From Petrocella atlantisensis (GTDB lineage Bacteria; Bacillota; Clostridia; Lachnospirales; Vallitaleaceae): 64,000 nt of DNA. Location: positions 1,240,001 through 1,304,000 of the forward strand of contig NZ_LR130778.1 of assembly GCF_900538275.1 (NCBI RefSeq). The letters run 5' to 3'. Under the pieces are notes generated by a model, which was not told where the DNA came from, ran no database searches, and worked only from the letters and a program-made list of their open reading frames with translations. Both the position numbers and the translations under genes were made by a program. This document shows positions 1-8,628 of this stretch, piece after piece. Positions within the stretch are counted from its first letter, which is position 1. The number at the start of each line of letters is the position of its first letter.

Positions 1-45
1 TTCTATCATAAATAACAAACCCTAAATAAACCCTAAATAGAAAAT

Positions 46-74
46 GCCCTTCAGGAGTTTTTTCTCCTGCGGGC
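46..74. terminator. Hairpin, possible terminator
   Basis: Two 11-12 base arms (46-57 and 64-74) pair around a run of T with one internal mismatch. On the minus strand the stem is followed by a T-rich stretch, so it could end transcription arriving from the transporter gene at 2220-376. The rest of 1-375 holds only a REP-like fragment; I see no gene there. Confidence 0.35.
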
Positions 75-151
75 AATTGGCGTAACACTTCATATTTCAG
101 CATTCTATCGTTATTCAGGTTAACATTACAAATTTATTTCTTTCTTCTCAG

Positions 152-185
152 ACAGGAGGGACAGGGACGGTTCTCTTTGTCCCCT
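152..185. repeat. REP-like GGGACGGTTCT repeat, degenerate
   Basis: The core GGGACGGTTCT recurs at 8632-8642 and, as a perfect palindrome, at 9861-9893. Here it is followed by TTTGTCCCC, which gives a short imperfect inverted repeat. The core resembles REP palindromes mobilised by Y1-type REP-associated transposases. No such transposase gene is in the window. Confidence 0.55.
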
Positions 186-375
186 TATAGATAAATTATA
201 CTCTTTTTTATTATCTACATCAGTTGCCTTACTCGATGCATTCTGATTGGTTTTTTGTTAGACCTCTACCGTCATCTCTCATTCTTATAGTATTTCCTTC
301 ATCTAGGCATATGTCAAAACGCAGTAAAAGAAGTCAATTTCCAAATAGGAAACGCACTTCTTCCAGTCTTGCATT

Positions 376-2220
376 CTAATGTAATGGATAGATTTTGATT
401 ATATTAAGCTGGCCTATGTTTTTTAGTAACTGTTTTTTTCTAAAAGGACTCCCGTGCGATGGGTAAATTTTACTATAATCTAATTTCGCCATCTTTTCCC
501 AAGTATTTTTATAGTCGATTAAATTTTCAATCCAAATAATAACATGATGACGACTGGGGAATCCATTCATCGTAGCATCTCCGCTAAACAAGACATGATT
601 ATTGTAAAGCAATCCAATGGAATCTTCAGTATGTCCTGGCAGTTCAATGATTTCGGCGCCTAATAGTGTTTCAATTTGTTGTTTGTTCTCTTGGTTAACA
701 ATCAAATATCTATCAAAGGCATTAACCGGTTGATATTTATGATCACCTTTGCCAAACCATTTCATAATTTTACAAAAACTCCAAGCTAATTTACTGCTAC
801 AACCGCCTTCAAAAGAATTTTGTCCTGATTGTAATCGGCTCACTGCCTCCGGATGAAGTATGACTTTGGCTTTTGTTGCTTCAAGTATTTGGTTAAGAAA
901 TCCTGCATGATCATCATGTGCATGGGTTAGGAATACATAGGTTATCTCATTTAATCTAATCTGATGCTTATCTAGTTTCTTACAAAAATCATCATATTGT
1001 TCTCTATACCCCGTATCAACAAGTAAATACCCATCTAAAATCTCAATCAAATATAAATTATTTATTCTATTGCCAAGATTAATGATTCTATCTTCAATTG
1101 GTTTTCTTACTGTATATAGTTTTTTGATTTTTATTCCAATTTCTTTATTTATTTTCATTATACTTTGTATATAATCATTTGTGTTTACATACTCTTCTAT
1201 ATATTCATCCAATAATATGACTTCCATTTGCTTTCTAATCAGTTGTGCATAAGCTAGCAGCTCTTGGTTTTCAACATGGTCCATCACACAAATAGTATCC
1301 ACCAGACTATCATAAACTTTCTCATTTGAAAAGGGCTTTTTATAATAGGATGGTCTAATACCATCGACATCAAGACTCTCACGTTTGTCTCTTTGTGCTT
1401 CTTCTATCACTACTTTTGCATGACCAATAACACACTGACTTCCTTCACAAAAACTACAATGTCGATTACCCACGCAAATTTTTGCCAGATCATCCTGGAT
1501 ATGCTCATAATAATCATGAAGCATTCTTGCCTTAATTATGAGGGCAGTTTGAATACCTTCTTTTCTTTGTTTCAGCAGTTTATTTATCATGAAGATTACC
1601 ATAAGACCTAGCCCAATTATAAACGGAACAATGAAGATTGGAATTAAGTAGCCAGGTGATATTGTTTGTACTAGCTTCTGTAGCCCAAAAAACATAAAAA
1701 TTGAGGCAGCAAATAGCTTTATGCCCAATTCCGGTATTTTATCGCCCATTTTTTTGCCGACAAAAATACCCAAAGCACCTGTGGCTATCATACCGCTCAC
1801 CGTTCCTAGAAGTATCATCTTTGGATAATAGGCATCCGCTGCTAAAGTAATGGCTGTTAATTGAGTTTTGTCACCCAGTTCACCTAAAAAGAAAGCGAGG
1901 GCAACGGTACCGACCGGTCCAAATTGTATTTTTGATTCTTTCTCTTCATCTTCATTTTCTTCTGTTTTTAATGTCCATAACGCAAAACCTATAAAGGCGA
2001 CTCCTGCCACCATTTGAAGCGTATTCATTGGTATAAATGTGGAAAGGTAACTTCCAAGCATAACCGCTAAACCATGATTTAAGAGGGATCCTATACCAAT
2101 GCCTAATAAAACTTTCTTAACCGGAAACCTCGTTGCAAAAGCCATTGCTAATATTTGTGTTTTATCCCCCATCTCTGCTACAAAAATCAATAATAATGCT
2201 CGAAATATTTCTTGAACCAT
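376..2220 (-). CDS. GDT1/TMEM165-type cation transporter fused to metallo-beta-lactamase domain
   Basis: Residues 1-215 form a GDT1 (UPF0016) transporter: two hydrophobic halves carrying the signature EMGDKTQ near residue 16 and GELGDKTQ near residue 113, split by an acidic loop. This family exports Mn2+ or Ca2+. A seventh membrane segment follows, then a soluble linker with four cysteines (C-x5-C-x2-C-x4-C, near residue 255). The C-terminal part (about 365-590) is a metallo-beta-lactamase hydrolase with HAHDDH, PGH and GDA motifs. Bacterial GDT1 proteins are usually 90-230 residues, so 614 is very long. The reading frame is continuous. I chose the ATG at 2220 because GGAG lies 8 bases upstream; an ATG at 2226 is too close. 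The substrate of the hydrolase half is unknown. Confidence 0.85.
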   Translation of the reverse strand: MVQEIFRALLLIFVAEMGDKTQILAMAFATRFPVKKVLLGIGIGSLLNHGLAVMLGSYLSTFIPMNTLQMVAGVAFIGFALWTLKTEENEDEEKESKIQFGPVGTVALAFFLGELGDKTQLTAITLAADAYYPKMILLGTVSGMIATGALGIFVGKKMGDKIPELGIKLFAASIFMFFGLQKLVQTISPGYLIPIFIVPFIIGLGLMVIFMINKLLKQRKEGIQTALIIKARMLHDYYEHIQDDLAKICVGNRHCSFCEGSQCVIGHAKVVIEEAQRDKRESLDVDGIRPSYYKKPFSNEKVYDSLVDTICVMDHVENQELLAYAQLIRKQMEVILLDEYIEEYVNTNDYIQSIMKINKEIGIKIKKLYTVRKPIEDRIINLGNRINNLYLIEILDGYLLVDTGYREQYDDFCKKLDKHQIRLNEITYVFLTHAHDDHAGFLNQILEATKAKVILHPEAVSRLQSGQNSFEGGCSSKLAWSFCKIMKWFGKGDHKYQPVNAFDRYLIVNQENKQQIETLLGAEIIELPGHTEDSIGLLYNNHVLFSGDATMNGFPSRHHVIIWIENLIDYKNTWEKMAKLDYSKIYPSHGSPFRKKQLLKNIGQLNIIKIYPLH

Positions 2221-2349
2221 GCCCATAACTCCATTTCAAATATATAGTGGTTTTAATAATTATCCTAATGAAAATATCATTTTCTCATTAATCATTCATA
2301 GCTCATTCATTGCTTAGAAAAAGTAACAATCAATAAATACCGTCTCCCT

Positions 2350-2673
2350 TCAAATAAAAAGAGATATATAGACTAAAAGGTATAAACTTGAGTAAGATAA
2401 ACTTCTTCTTTTAATCCACTGACATAGTCCAAGTATAGCAAAACCCAAAGCAATGAATACTGCTAAAATACTTGCCCAATCCGTAATATTGTAAAGTGTC
2501 CTATTAATACCAAACAAATTATGCATCCATCCATTTAGCGTTGCAAATCCTACAAATGATTCTTCAGGTCCAATTGGTTTGACATCAATAAATGTAATCA
2601 TAAGCGAAAATAGTACAAAAGCTATTAAGTAACTTGTTGAAATAATAAAATTTTTAGTGTTCTTAGTTTTCAT
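2350..2673 (-). pseudogene. PAP2-family phosphatase, N-terminal fragment
   Basis: The 107-residue product matches the N-terminal half of clostridial PAP2 membrane phosphatases: a first membrane helix, then the stretch around FVGFATLNGWMHNLFG and a second helix. Full-length relatives are about 200-220 residues and carry the KxxxxxxRP, PSGH and SRxxxxxH motifs. All three are absent because the frame stops after the third hydrophobic segment. It is therefore a truncated, probably inactive gene. The ATG at 2673 has a good GGAGGAA site at 2680-2686; the longer frame to 2721 would start inside a hairpin and was not used. It lies downstream of the XRE regulator gene. Confidence 0.65.
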
Positions 2674-2683
2674 AAAGAAATTC

Positions 2684-2730
2684 CTCCGAGTAATGTATTG
2701 GCAATGTGCCTGCTTACACATTACTCGGAG
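2684..2730 (-). promoter_or_regulatory. Hairpin enclosing the ribosome site of the PAP2 fragment
   Basis: Perfect 13-base arms (2684-2696 and 2718-2730) flank a 21-base loop. On the minus-strand transcript the 3' arm ends in CTCGGAG, which overlaps the Shine-Dalgarno GGAGG that serves the ATG at 2673. Folding would hide the ribosome site. It could also act as a weak terminator after the XRE gene. Structure is seen; function is inferred. Confidence 0.55.
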
Positions 2731-2780
2731 AACTTCAAAAAAGGCAGAATTGTGCTGTCACATGAGCGATACGATTCGTA

Positions 2781-3386
2781 TCACTGCCCTTTAAAAAGCA
2801 AGGAAGCCTTTATAAGCAGTAGAATAAAGGACAAAGTAGAAATATAAGGTTGAAGGGTAGCCATAAAAATCATTACACTTAAAATACTTAATAACACCGA
2901 TATTTTACTTTTGTTTTTTATCCAAATGCCATTATCCCAGTTTTGTAGTGTCAATAGCAAAGTTCCAAAAACAGTGATTCCTAAAATAATTGTATAATAA
3001 ATCACCTCTATATAAATGGGTATATATTCGATTGCAATTAATGACACTTGTCTTATAAAATCCCCTTCTGGTTGCCCAAACAAAGGAATGAAAATCAATA
3101 ATAAAAATGATAAATCTAATAGCCCAAAAACTAAATCTCTAACTTGCTGAATTTTTATTGCACTATCTTTTTGAGCAAGAGAAAGCAATTCTTTTGATGA
3201 TAGCAATTCATCAATGGTAACATCAAAAAATTCCGCAATAGCTTTTAGAGAATCAATATTTGGATAACCTCTTCCAGATTCCCATTTTGAGATTGCTGTT
3301 CTTGAGACAAATAATTTCTCAGCAAGCTCCTCTTGGGTCAATTCCTTTTGTTTTCTAAGTTCCTGTAATTTTTCATTAAGCTCCAA
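2781..3386 (-). CDS. XRE-family regulator with C-terminal membrane segments
   Basis: Residues 5-60 are a Cro/C1-type helix-turn-helix (LTQEELAEKLFVSRTAISKW, then GYPNIDSLKAIAEFF). After a linker, residues 85-200 contain four to five hydrophobic segments, so the DNA-binding domain is probably tethered to the membrane. This layout is common in Firmicutes, where the membrane part is thought to respond to envelope or partner signals. The next gene downstream is the truncated PAP2 fragment, 108 bases away. No target can be named. Confidence 0.8.
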   Translation of the reverse strand: MELNEKLQELRKQKELTQEELAEKLFVSRTAISKWESGRGYPNIDSLKAIAEFFDVTIDELLSSKELLSLAQKDSAIKIQQVRDLVFGLLDLSFLLLIFIPLFGQPEGDFIRQVSLIAIEYIPIYIEVIYYTIILGITVFGTLLLTLQNWDNGIWIKNKSKISVLLSILSVMIFMATLQPYISTLSFILLLIKASLLFKGQ

Positions 3387-3514
3387 TTCTTTTACCTACC
3401 TTTACAAGGACTATATCCTTTGTTCATTTTTACTTTTATCATTACCATTCAGTAATTTAATTATTGATTTTCTAATTCATTCAATATGAGTGGAGACGAA
3501 GTCGCAGATACTCC

Positions 3515-4708
3515 TCACTCCAATAAAAAATCAAGTAGATTCAGATGCCTGATACCATCTCTGGAAAAATCATAACGGTCCATTGAAATCACAAATTTGG
3601 GATAACTGTCACTTATATGATTGAATGCATCAAACTCTCTTTGCATGTCTTTTTCATCCGCCAAAAGATAGGCCACCTGATAGTACTTTCTGTCTTCACC
3701 ATTATTTACGATAAAATCAATCTCTCCCGACCTTGTCTTTCCGACATAAACCTCATAACCTCGATGAATCAATTCATTGAATACAATATTTTCAATTAAT
3801 GCACCCAACTCTGTTTTGAATCCAGAATTGTTAATATAAGCAAGTCCGGTATCGGCTAAGTAATACTTATCAGATCTGGTCAGAATACGTTTTCCTCTTA
3901 TATCATACCTTACAGCCTTGTTAATAATTAGTGATGATGTTATATGATCAAGATAAGTATAAATCGTTTCAGTCGACACTTTTCTATTATCGCTTTCAAA
4001 GAATTTTAATATTGATTTTGCAGAGAATATCTGCGAAGTGTTCAATACCATATATTCTACAATTCTATTCAGTATTGTTACATCTTGTACTCTACTTCTT
4101 TGCACAATATCTCTTAATACAATAGAGTTATACAAATCATGAAGATAAACTTTTATTTCCGACTCTGATTGCATAAGAAATCGTTGCGGCATTCCACCAT
4201 ACTTTAGATATTCCATAAAATTTTCATCGCGTATTACCAACCTAGATAAACCCTTAATTTCACAAACTTCTTTAAACGAGAAGGGCATAATCCTAAAACT
4301 AACATATCTACCTGACAAGTGTGTTGCAAGCTCTCCTGAAAGAAGTTTTCCATTTGATCCTGTTATAAAAATACTACAATCCATCGTTGACCTAAATGAA
4401 TTGATGGCTTTTTCAAATTCATTTACATTCTGAACCTCGTCAAAAATCAGATAGTATTTTTGCTTATTATCTGTACGCTCTTTTACATAACTATGCAAAT
4501 CCATTGCTTCTTGAATAAATGAATATTCAAGATCTTCAAAATTGATTGTAATTATTTGATTAGGCTTTGCTCCACCATTAAGCAATTCTAATTCTATCTG
4601 CTTTAATAATACAGATTTACCCGAACGCCTTATGCCAGTTAACACTTTGATTAAATCTGATTGGTAAAATGGTCTAATCCTCTTAAGATATGTTTCTCTA
4701 ATAATCAT
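3515..4708 (-). CDS. AAA_14/DUF4143 ATP-binding protein
   Basis: The 397-residue protein has the layout of the AAA_14 plus DUF4143 family. It has Walker A GIRRSGKS at 26-33, Walker B YLIFDEVQ near 106-113, a sensor-like FITGSNGK near 135, and a C-terminal DUF4143 domain with ELGALIENIVFNEL and a nuclease-like GEIDFIV stretch near 325-331. These proteins are abundant in anaerobes and often lie in accessory regions; their cellular role is not established. The start at 4708 has a GAGGTGAG site. The length is normal and I see no damage. Confidence 0.85.
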   Translation of the reverse strand: MIIRETYLKRIRPFYQSDLIKVLTGIRRSGKSVLLKQIELELLNGGAKPNQIITINFEDLEYSFIQEAMDLHSYVKERTDNKQKYYLIFDEVQNVNEFEKAINSFRSTMDCSIFITGSNGKLLSGELATHLSGRYVSFRIMPFSFKEVCEIKGLSRLVIRDENFMEYLKYGGMPQRFLMQSESEIKVYLHDLYNSIVLRDIVQRSRVQDVTILNRIVEYMVLNTSQIFSAKSILKFFESDNRKVSTETIYTYLDHITSSLIINKAVRYDIRGKRILTRSDKYYLADTGLAYINNSGFKTELGALIENIVFNELIHRGYEVYVGKTRSGEIDFIVNNGEDRKYYQVAYLLADEKDMQREFDAFNHISDSYPKFVISMDRYDFSRDGIRHLNLLDFLLE

Positions 4709-4847
4709 ATTCTCACCTCTTTATTACACTATAACAAAATATATCACTATTTACAACTTTATATTTTGTTTCACCAAAACTAATTTGTATTCTTTGCGTT
4801 TATTCTACTTCAACAAAACAATTCTTAAAATGTAAGAGCAGATTTCT

Positions 4848-4993
4848 CTACTCTAAATTTAGCAATGTCTTTTGTTCTTGTTTAAGAGTTACAATTTCTT
4901 CATCTATGCGATCAATTATTTTCATGATAACGGCTGGTGACTCATAATCCACTTCTTCATAAACTGATTCTTTATACTTATTGATCGCTTACC
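4848..4993 (-). pseudogene. C-terminal remnant of an unidentified protein
   Basis: On the minus strand an open stretch without a start codon encodes about 46 charged residues, including VYEEVDYESPAVIMKIIDR and a Lys/Glu-rich end, and stops at 4848. An in-frame stop precedes it. It reads like the last helix of a regulator (MerR-like tails look similar), but the family is uncertain. The remainder of 4709-5018 holds nothing else I can support. Confidence 0.35.
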
Positions 4994-5018
4994 TCTAACC
5001 CATCACTTTATATTATAA

Positions 5019-5657
5019 TCAATCCTCAAGCAAAGAAGCTGCAGCCTCATACTCATCTTGACTTTCTTGATATTTCTTTTCCTTTGGTGGAAATAATTGA
5101 TCAAACGCTTCTACCTCTTCTTCCATGACTTCAAATACATCTGAAAAATCAGCATAGCCTTTAATGTCATCTAAAGCTCCTTCATAGAGGGGTAACACTA
5201 ATAGGCCTTTATAAAACTTTTTATCTGGCATAGAAATATTATATTTCTTACCTCCTAGGAAACCGTATGGCTCATAGTGATATGGATATCCTAGTGTTAG
5301 AATTGCAAGGTAGCCCATTTCTTTAGCTACTTGAATAGAATGTGTAATGAGCTCTCTTCCTAGTCCCTTTCTATGGAATTTTGGTGAAATAAAAACAGGT
5401 CCAAAACTAATTGTCTTATATTCTTTATTGTCCTCAGATACAATCTTTGAATGTGTATAGAATATACCACCGGCAATTTGATTATCGACTTCTATTACAA
5501 AGGCCAAATCTCTTATAAAATCTTTATGGTTTCTCATTTTATGAATCACAAAATGCTCATGACAACCAGGAAAATACAAGTTCCAAAATGCCTCTCTAGC
5601 AACCTCTTCAACTCTTCTGTAATCTTTTACTTCTTCATTTCTAATATTTATATTCAT
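5019..5657 (-). CDS. GNAT-family N-acetyltransferase
   Basis: The 212-residue protein has the GNAT fold signature: strand 4 with ISFGPVFISPKFHRKGLG, where the R/Q-x-x-G-x-G/A acetyl-CoA loop appears as RKGLGRELI near residue 100, and the later YEPYGF stretch typical of YhbS-like acetyltransferases. A C-terminal acidic tail of about 40 residues follows the catalytic fold. The acceptor substrate cannot be told from sequence. The start at 5657 has a GGAGG site 6 bases upstream. Confidence 0.8.
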   Translation of the reverse strand: MNINIRNEEVKDYRRVEEVAREAFWNLYFPGCHEHFVIHKMRNHKDFIRDLAFVIEVDNQIAGGIFYTHSKIVSEDNKEYKTISFGPVFISPKFHRKGLGRELITHSIQVAKEMGYLAILTLGYPYHYEPYGFLGGKKYNISMPDKKFYKGLLVLPLYEGALDDIKGYADFSDVFEVMEEEVEAFDQLFPPKEKKYQESQDEYEAAASLLED

Positions 5658-5700
5658 TTTTTCCTCCAGTTTTTAGTTCATGTTTTGATTTAATCCCAAG

Positions 5701-5805
5701 TCACCAGAGTGGATCTAGCCGCTGTAACAGGGCAATTATAGCCAAAACAACAAAGACGAATCCAATTAATATTGGAAATTCAAACCACTGAAGTATCACC
5801 ATCAT
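5701..5805 (-). CDS. Tiny membrane protein (34 aa)
   Basis: This short frame begins ATG ATG at 5805 and encodes one hydrophobic helix (ILIGFVFVVLAIIALL) followed by QRLDPLW. It starts four bases after the stop of another tiny membrane frame and has no clear ribosome site of its own, which suggests translational coupling. The upstream partner has an excellent ribosome site, so the pair is probably expressed. I recognise no family. It could be a holin-like, toxin-like or accessory subunit peptide. Confidence 0.5.
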   Translation of the reverse strand: MMVILQWFEFPILIGFVFVVLAIIALLQRLDPLW

Positions 5806-5809
5806 AATA

Positions 5810-5878
5810 TTAACCCATAATCCCAGCTATAATCAATGCAGCCAGAAATCCGAACCCTAACCAAAATCTTTTTTCCAT
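5810..5878 (-). CDS. Tiny membrane protein (22 aa)
   Basis: The sequence GGAGG stands 6 bases before the ATG at 5878. The frame encodes MEKRFWLGFGFLAALIIAG plus three residues: a positively charged start and one membrane helix. It is followed after four bases by a 34-residue membrane frame. The strong ribosome site and tight coupling are the evidence for a real gene; the length is at the limit of detection. Confidence 0.5.
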   Translation of the reverse strand: MEKRFWLGFGFLAALIIAGIMG

Positions 5879-6022
5879 AGTTAACCTCCAAATGATTTTA
5901 TATAATATAATGGCTCATTTTTCTGTCTACCATATGGTGTTCAGTTCAGTCTCCTTGAGTGGGTTCAGTTCAGACAAGGGCAGAATAAGTGTAAATTAAT
6001 TAAAGCATTCTAGCTTAGCCCA

Positions 6023-6745
6023 TCAAAACAACCTTTTTCCATCTAATATATTGATACCAAGCTCTTTAGCCACACCAGTTTGCTTAAATGGATTTATTTT
6101 TTCTACGACATTGTCACGTTTGAAAAGCGAACCTGTATTTTTAAACCAAAATGTTACATTTGCTTTTATGCACTGTTCTCGGATGTTAAGCACCCACTCA
6201 TAATCACATTCACGAGCTTCTCGTCCTGTTTCGCCTCCGACTGTAACATGGTCTACGCCATGAAGATAGGATGTTAAATCGATCGCTTCTAAAAGTGGTG
6301 CGCAGGCGATAAAACGTCGCTTAATCGGATAGGATAAAAATAAGGGAAGCCTATAGTCGGCTACTTCTTTATTTTCGACACTACATCCAATATTTACATT
6401 GTCATAGCCATTTCCCCAATCTGATGGGAGGGATACAAGGAAACGATCAATCCGCTTGGTTAAAATCAGAAAATCAATGTCGGTTCTTTCCTTTATGATA
6501 GCCCACGCTTCTTTGCGCCACTCATCCGCTTCTGGAAGAAAAAAGTCCGTTGCAAAGCAGGTCGCAAGAATCTTATTTCCTTTGATCTTGTATTCACCTT
6601 TTGCATTTGTCCTTATAGGCCAATCGAATTTATCTGTTTTTTGTATGGTGTTTTGGTCATAGCGTTTGGCATGTGGACCATACAAATAGCAATTTGTGCA
6701 ACCATCACTTGCTTTGTAACAACCTGTCCACGGCTCCCAGTTCAT
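6023..6745 (-). CDS. DUF5131 (phage Gp37/Gp68-like) protein, copy 1
   Basis: The 240-residue product begins MNWEPWTGCYKASDGCTNCY, the N-terminal cysteine-containing signature of DUF5131 (once called phage Gp37/Gp68), and contains LILTKRIDRF and VGGETGREAR. The cysteine pattern resembles radical-SAM-like metal-binding sites, but the function is unproven. A nearly identical gene lies at 17671-18393. In that copy a stop codon sits just upstream of ATG-AAC-TGG, which fixes the start at 6745 here too; AGGAGG is 6 bases upstream. It ends 45 bases after the WYL regulator gene and is probably in one operon with it. Confidence 0.85.
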   Translation of the reverse strand: MNWEPWTGCYKASDGCTNCYLYGPHAKRYDQNTIQKTDKFDWPIRTNAKGEYKIKGNKILATCFATDFFLPEADEWRKEAWAIIKERTDIDFLILTKRIDRFLVSLPSDWGNGYDNVNIGCSVENKEVADYRLPLFLSYPIKRRFIACAPLLEAIDLTSYLHGVDHVTVGGETGREARECDYEWVLNIREQCIKANVTFWFKNTGSLFKRDNVVEKINPFKQTGVAKELGINILDGKRLF

Positions 6746-6804
6746 ATACATCCTCCTCATTTATTTATTAGTGTAGGTTATCTCATGTATTAACGTTCGT
6801 ATAT
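6025..6804. repeat. 780-bp direct repeat, copy 1
   Basis: The segment matches 17673-18452 with only about five mismatches seen by eye. It runs from just inside the stop codon of the DUF5131 gene to the last 15 bases of the WYL regulator gene, so it carries one complete gene and a piece of its neighbour. Confidence 0.9.
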
Positions 6805-7722
6805 AAGAGCTATATCATGTATTCTGTGTTTGATTTCTGTACGGATATGTAAGGGCTCTAAACACTCACATTTGTCTCCAAAACTTAAAAGAATATTGTA
6901 ATAGTATTCATTCTCTATAAACGGAAAATTAACAATGTAATGCTCATCACCGTCTGGCGAAAAATGTTCATAAGTGCAATAATCAAGTACCCTGTCCATG
7001 ACAGATTTATGAATACGAATTTTGATTTTTGTTTGAATCGTTGCCAAGATATCCGTAAAATCCAACTGCGGTTTTTGATAATCTCGTGGTGTAAAACCTT
7101 CTATTTGTATTTGTAGGTTTGATGTGCGGGATAGTTTAAATAAACGAAAATCATTTCTTTTACGGCAATATCCTTGCCAATACCAATGGCTACCTTTCAA
7201 TACAAGCTGATAGGGCTCGGCTACTCTTTGGGTTTTATTTCCGTAGCGGTCTGCATAGTCAAAGGAAAGTAGCTTGCTTTCCTGTAAAGCGGTTTTGATG
7301 ATTTCTAAATATGCTTGTATGTCCCTGTTTCCAAGCCACGGACTTAAATCTATATATATTTGATTCGTTTTCAATTCAATGTCTTTCGCTTTGTCGACGG
7401 GGATAAAGCTCTTGACTTTCGCAAGGGCGTTTACCAGTTCATCACCTCGTATCATGTTGGAAACACTGGAAAGCCCCATCAAAATAGCAGAAAGGTCGGC
7501 TGTCGAAAAAACTTTGTGATCAACCTTGTATTTCTGCATGATTTCAAAGCCACCTCCCACTCCCGATGTCGCACGAATAGGAATACCCGCCATATTAATC
7601 GAGTCTATGTCTCTATAGATTGTGCGAGGTGAAACTTCAAACATATCTGCTAACTCCTGTGCACCTATACGCTTTTTATCAAGGAGTATCATAATAATAC
7701 TAACAAGCCTGTCAATTTTCAT
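6790..7722 (-). CDS. YafY-type HTH/WYL transcriptional regulator
   Basis: An N-terminal DeoR-like winged helix (residues 5-60, with ELADMFEVSPRTIYRDIDSI) is followed by a WYL ligand-binding domain (residues 140-220, containing YQLVLKGSHWYWQGYCRKR) and a WYL C-terminal extension. The 310-residue length is typical of YafY regulators, which sense nucleotides or nucleic-acid ends and repress nearby genes. It is divergent from the DJ-1/PfpI gene at 7855, with 132 bases between, and is upstream of DUF5131 on the same strand. Both are plausible targets. Confidence 0.88.
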   Translation of the reverse strand: MKIDRLVSIIMILLDKKRIGAQELADMFEVSPRTIYRDIDSINMAGIPIRATSGVGGGFEIMQKYKVDHKVFSTADLSAILMGLSSVSNMIRGDELVNALAKVKSFIPVDKAKDIELKTNQIYIDLSPWLGNRDIQAYLEIIKTALQESKLLSFDYADRYGNKTQRVAEPYQLVLKGSHWYWQGYCRKRNDFRLFKLSRTSNLQIQIEGFTPRDYQKPQLDFTDILATIQTKIKIRIHKSVMDRVLDYCTYEHFSPDGDEHYIVNFPFIENEYYYNILLSFGDKCECLEPLHIRTEIKHRIHDIALIYER

Positions 7723-7854
7723 CTAATAGCCGCCTTCTGAAATTTATTGATATCATTATATATTGTTGCCATACTGCTGTCAACAATTGCAAGATATAAT
7801 AGAAACGTATTATAGAGGCAGCGAATTAAAACCCAATGAAAATGGAGGAAATTT

Positions 7855-8493
7855 ATGTATACAATCTATGTTTATGTTCTAGATACTTTAGCCGACTGGG
7901 AACTGGGCTATGTTACTTCAGAGTTGAATTCTGGTCGTTTTTTCAAAAAAGACCACCCAGGTGTATCGCTCAAAACGGTTAGTTATTCTCAAAGGCCAAT
8001 CAATACTATGGGTGGGATGACAGTAATACCCAATTGTATAATTGATGATATTGTTGTGAGTGAAACGAGTATTTTGTTATTACCGGGCGCAAATACATGG
8101 AACGACCCAAAGCATGGTGCTATCATCGAAAAAGCAAGGGAATTTCTCTCTGTAGGTGCTATGGTGTGTGCCATCTGTGGAGCTACTGCTGCACTTGCCA
8201 ACTTTGGCCTATTGGATAATCGTCCTCATACCAGTAATGGACCGGGATATCTTGAAATGATTTCTCCTAGCTATAAAGGGCAAAGTTTTTATATAGACAA
8301 GCCATCTGTAAGAGATAACAACCTAATTACTGCAAGTTCCACCGGTGCCTTGTTGTGGGCCAAACAAATAATTGAGCATTTAGGGGTTTATCAATCAGAC
8401 ACCCTAGAATCTTGGTTTGAATATTTTAGTACCGGTGAGCCTAAACATTTCTTTGCCCTAATGAAAACGTTGCCGTCTAGCAATAAAAACTGA
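7855..8493 (+). CDS. DJ-1/PfpI family protein
   Basis: The 212-residue protein has the flavodoxin-like DJ-1/PfpI fold. The nucleophile elbow AICGATAAL puts the reactive cysteine near residue 106, preceded by the strand SILLLPGANTW, where family members have the supporting acidic or polar residue. Members act as proteases, glyoxalases or deglycases, and many remain uncharacterised. GGAGG lies 7 bases before the ATG and a TATAAT-like box is at 7795-7800. Transcription diverges from the WYL regulator, which may control it. Confidence 0.85.
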   Translation: MYTIYVYVLDTLADWELGYVTSELNSGRFFKKDHPGVSLKTVSYSQRPINTMGGMTVIPNCIIDDIVVSETSILLLPGANTWNDPKHGAIIEKAREFLSVGAMVCAICGATAALANFGLLDNRPHTSNGPGYLEMISPSYKGQSFYIDKPSVRDNNLITASSTGALLWAKQIIEHLGVYQSDTLESWFEYFSTGEPKHFFALMKTLPSSNKN

Positions 8494-8628
8494 TCCACCT
8501 TTAGATCGCCGGTGTGTAAATATGAGTTTTTCATAAACTTAGAAAATCACTGTGAATAAAATAAAGAATTCAAGGCAAGGATTCCTCTGTCTGAGCGATA
8601 ACGAGTTTGGAATCCGTTGACGGCAACC

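Noticed and set aside
2323-2349. Minus-strand R-E-T-V-F-I-D just after the truncated PAP2 frame, a possible ninth RlmD-like scar.
   Set aside because: Only E-T-V matches, no Leu-Leu-x-Arg-Lys end and no terminator follow.
2221-2349. Possible yybP-ykoY manganese riboswitch in front of the GDT1 fusion gene.
   Set aside because: I looked for the conserved loop sequences and long paired leader and did not find them; the leader is short and AT-rich.
5940-5990. Repeated TTCAGTTCAG near the DUF5131 gene, possibly a binding site.
   Set aside because: Only two short, unevenly placed copies; no palindrome or link to a promoter.
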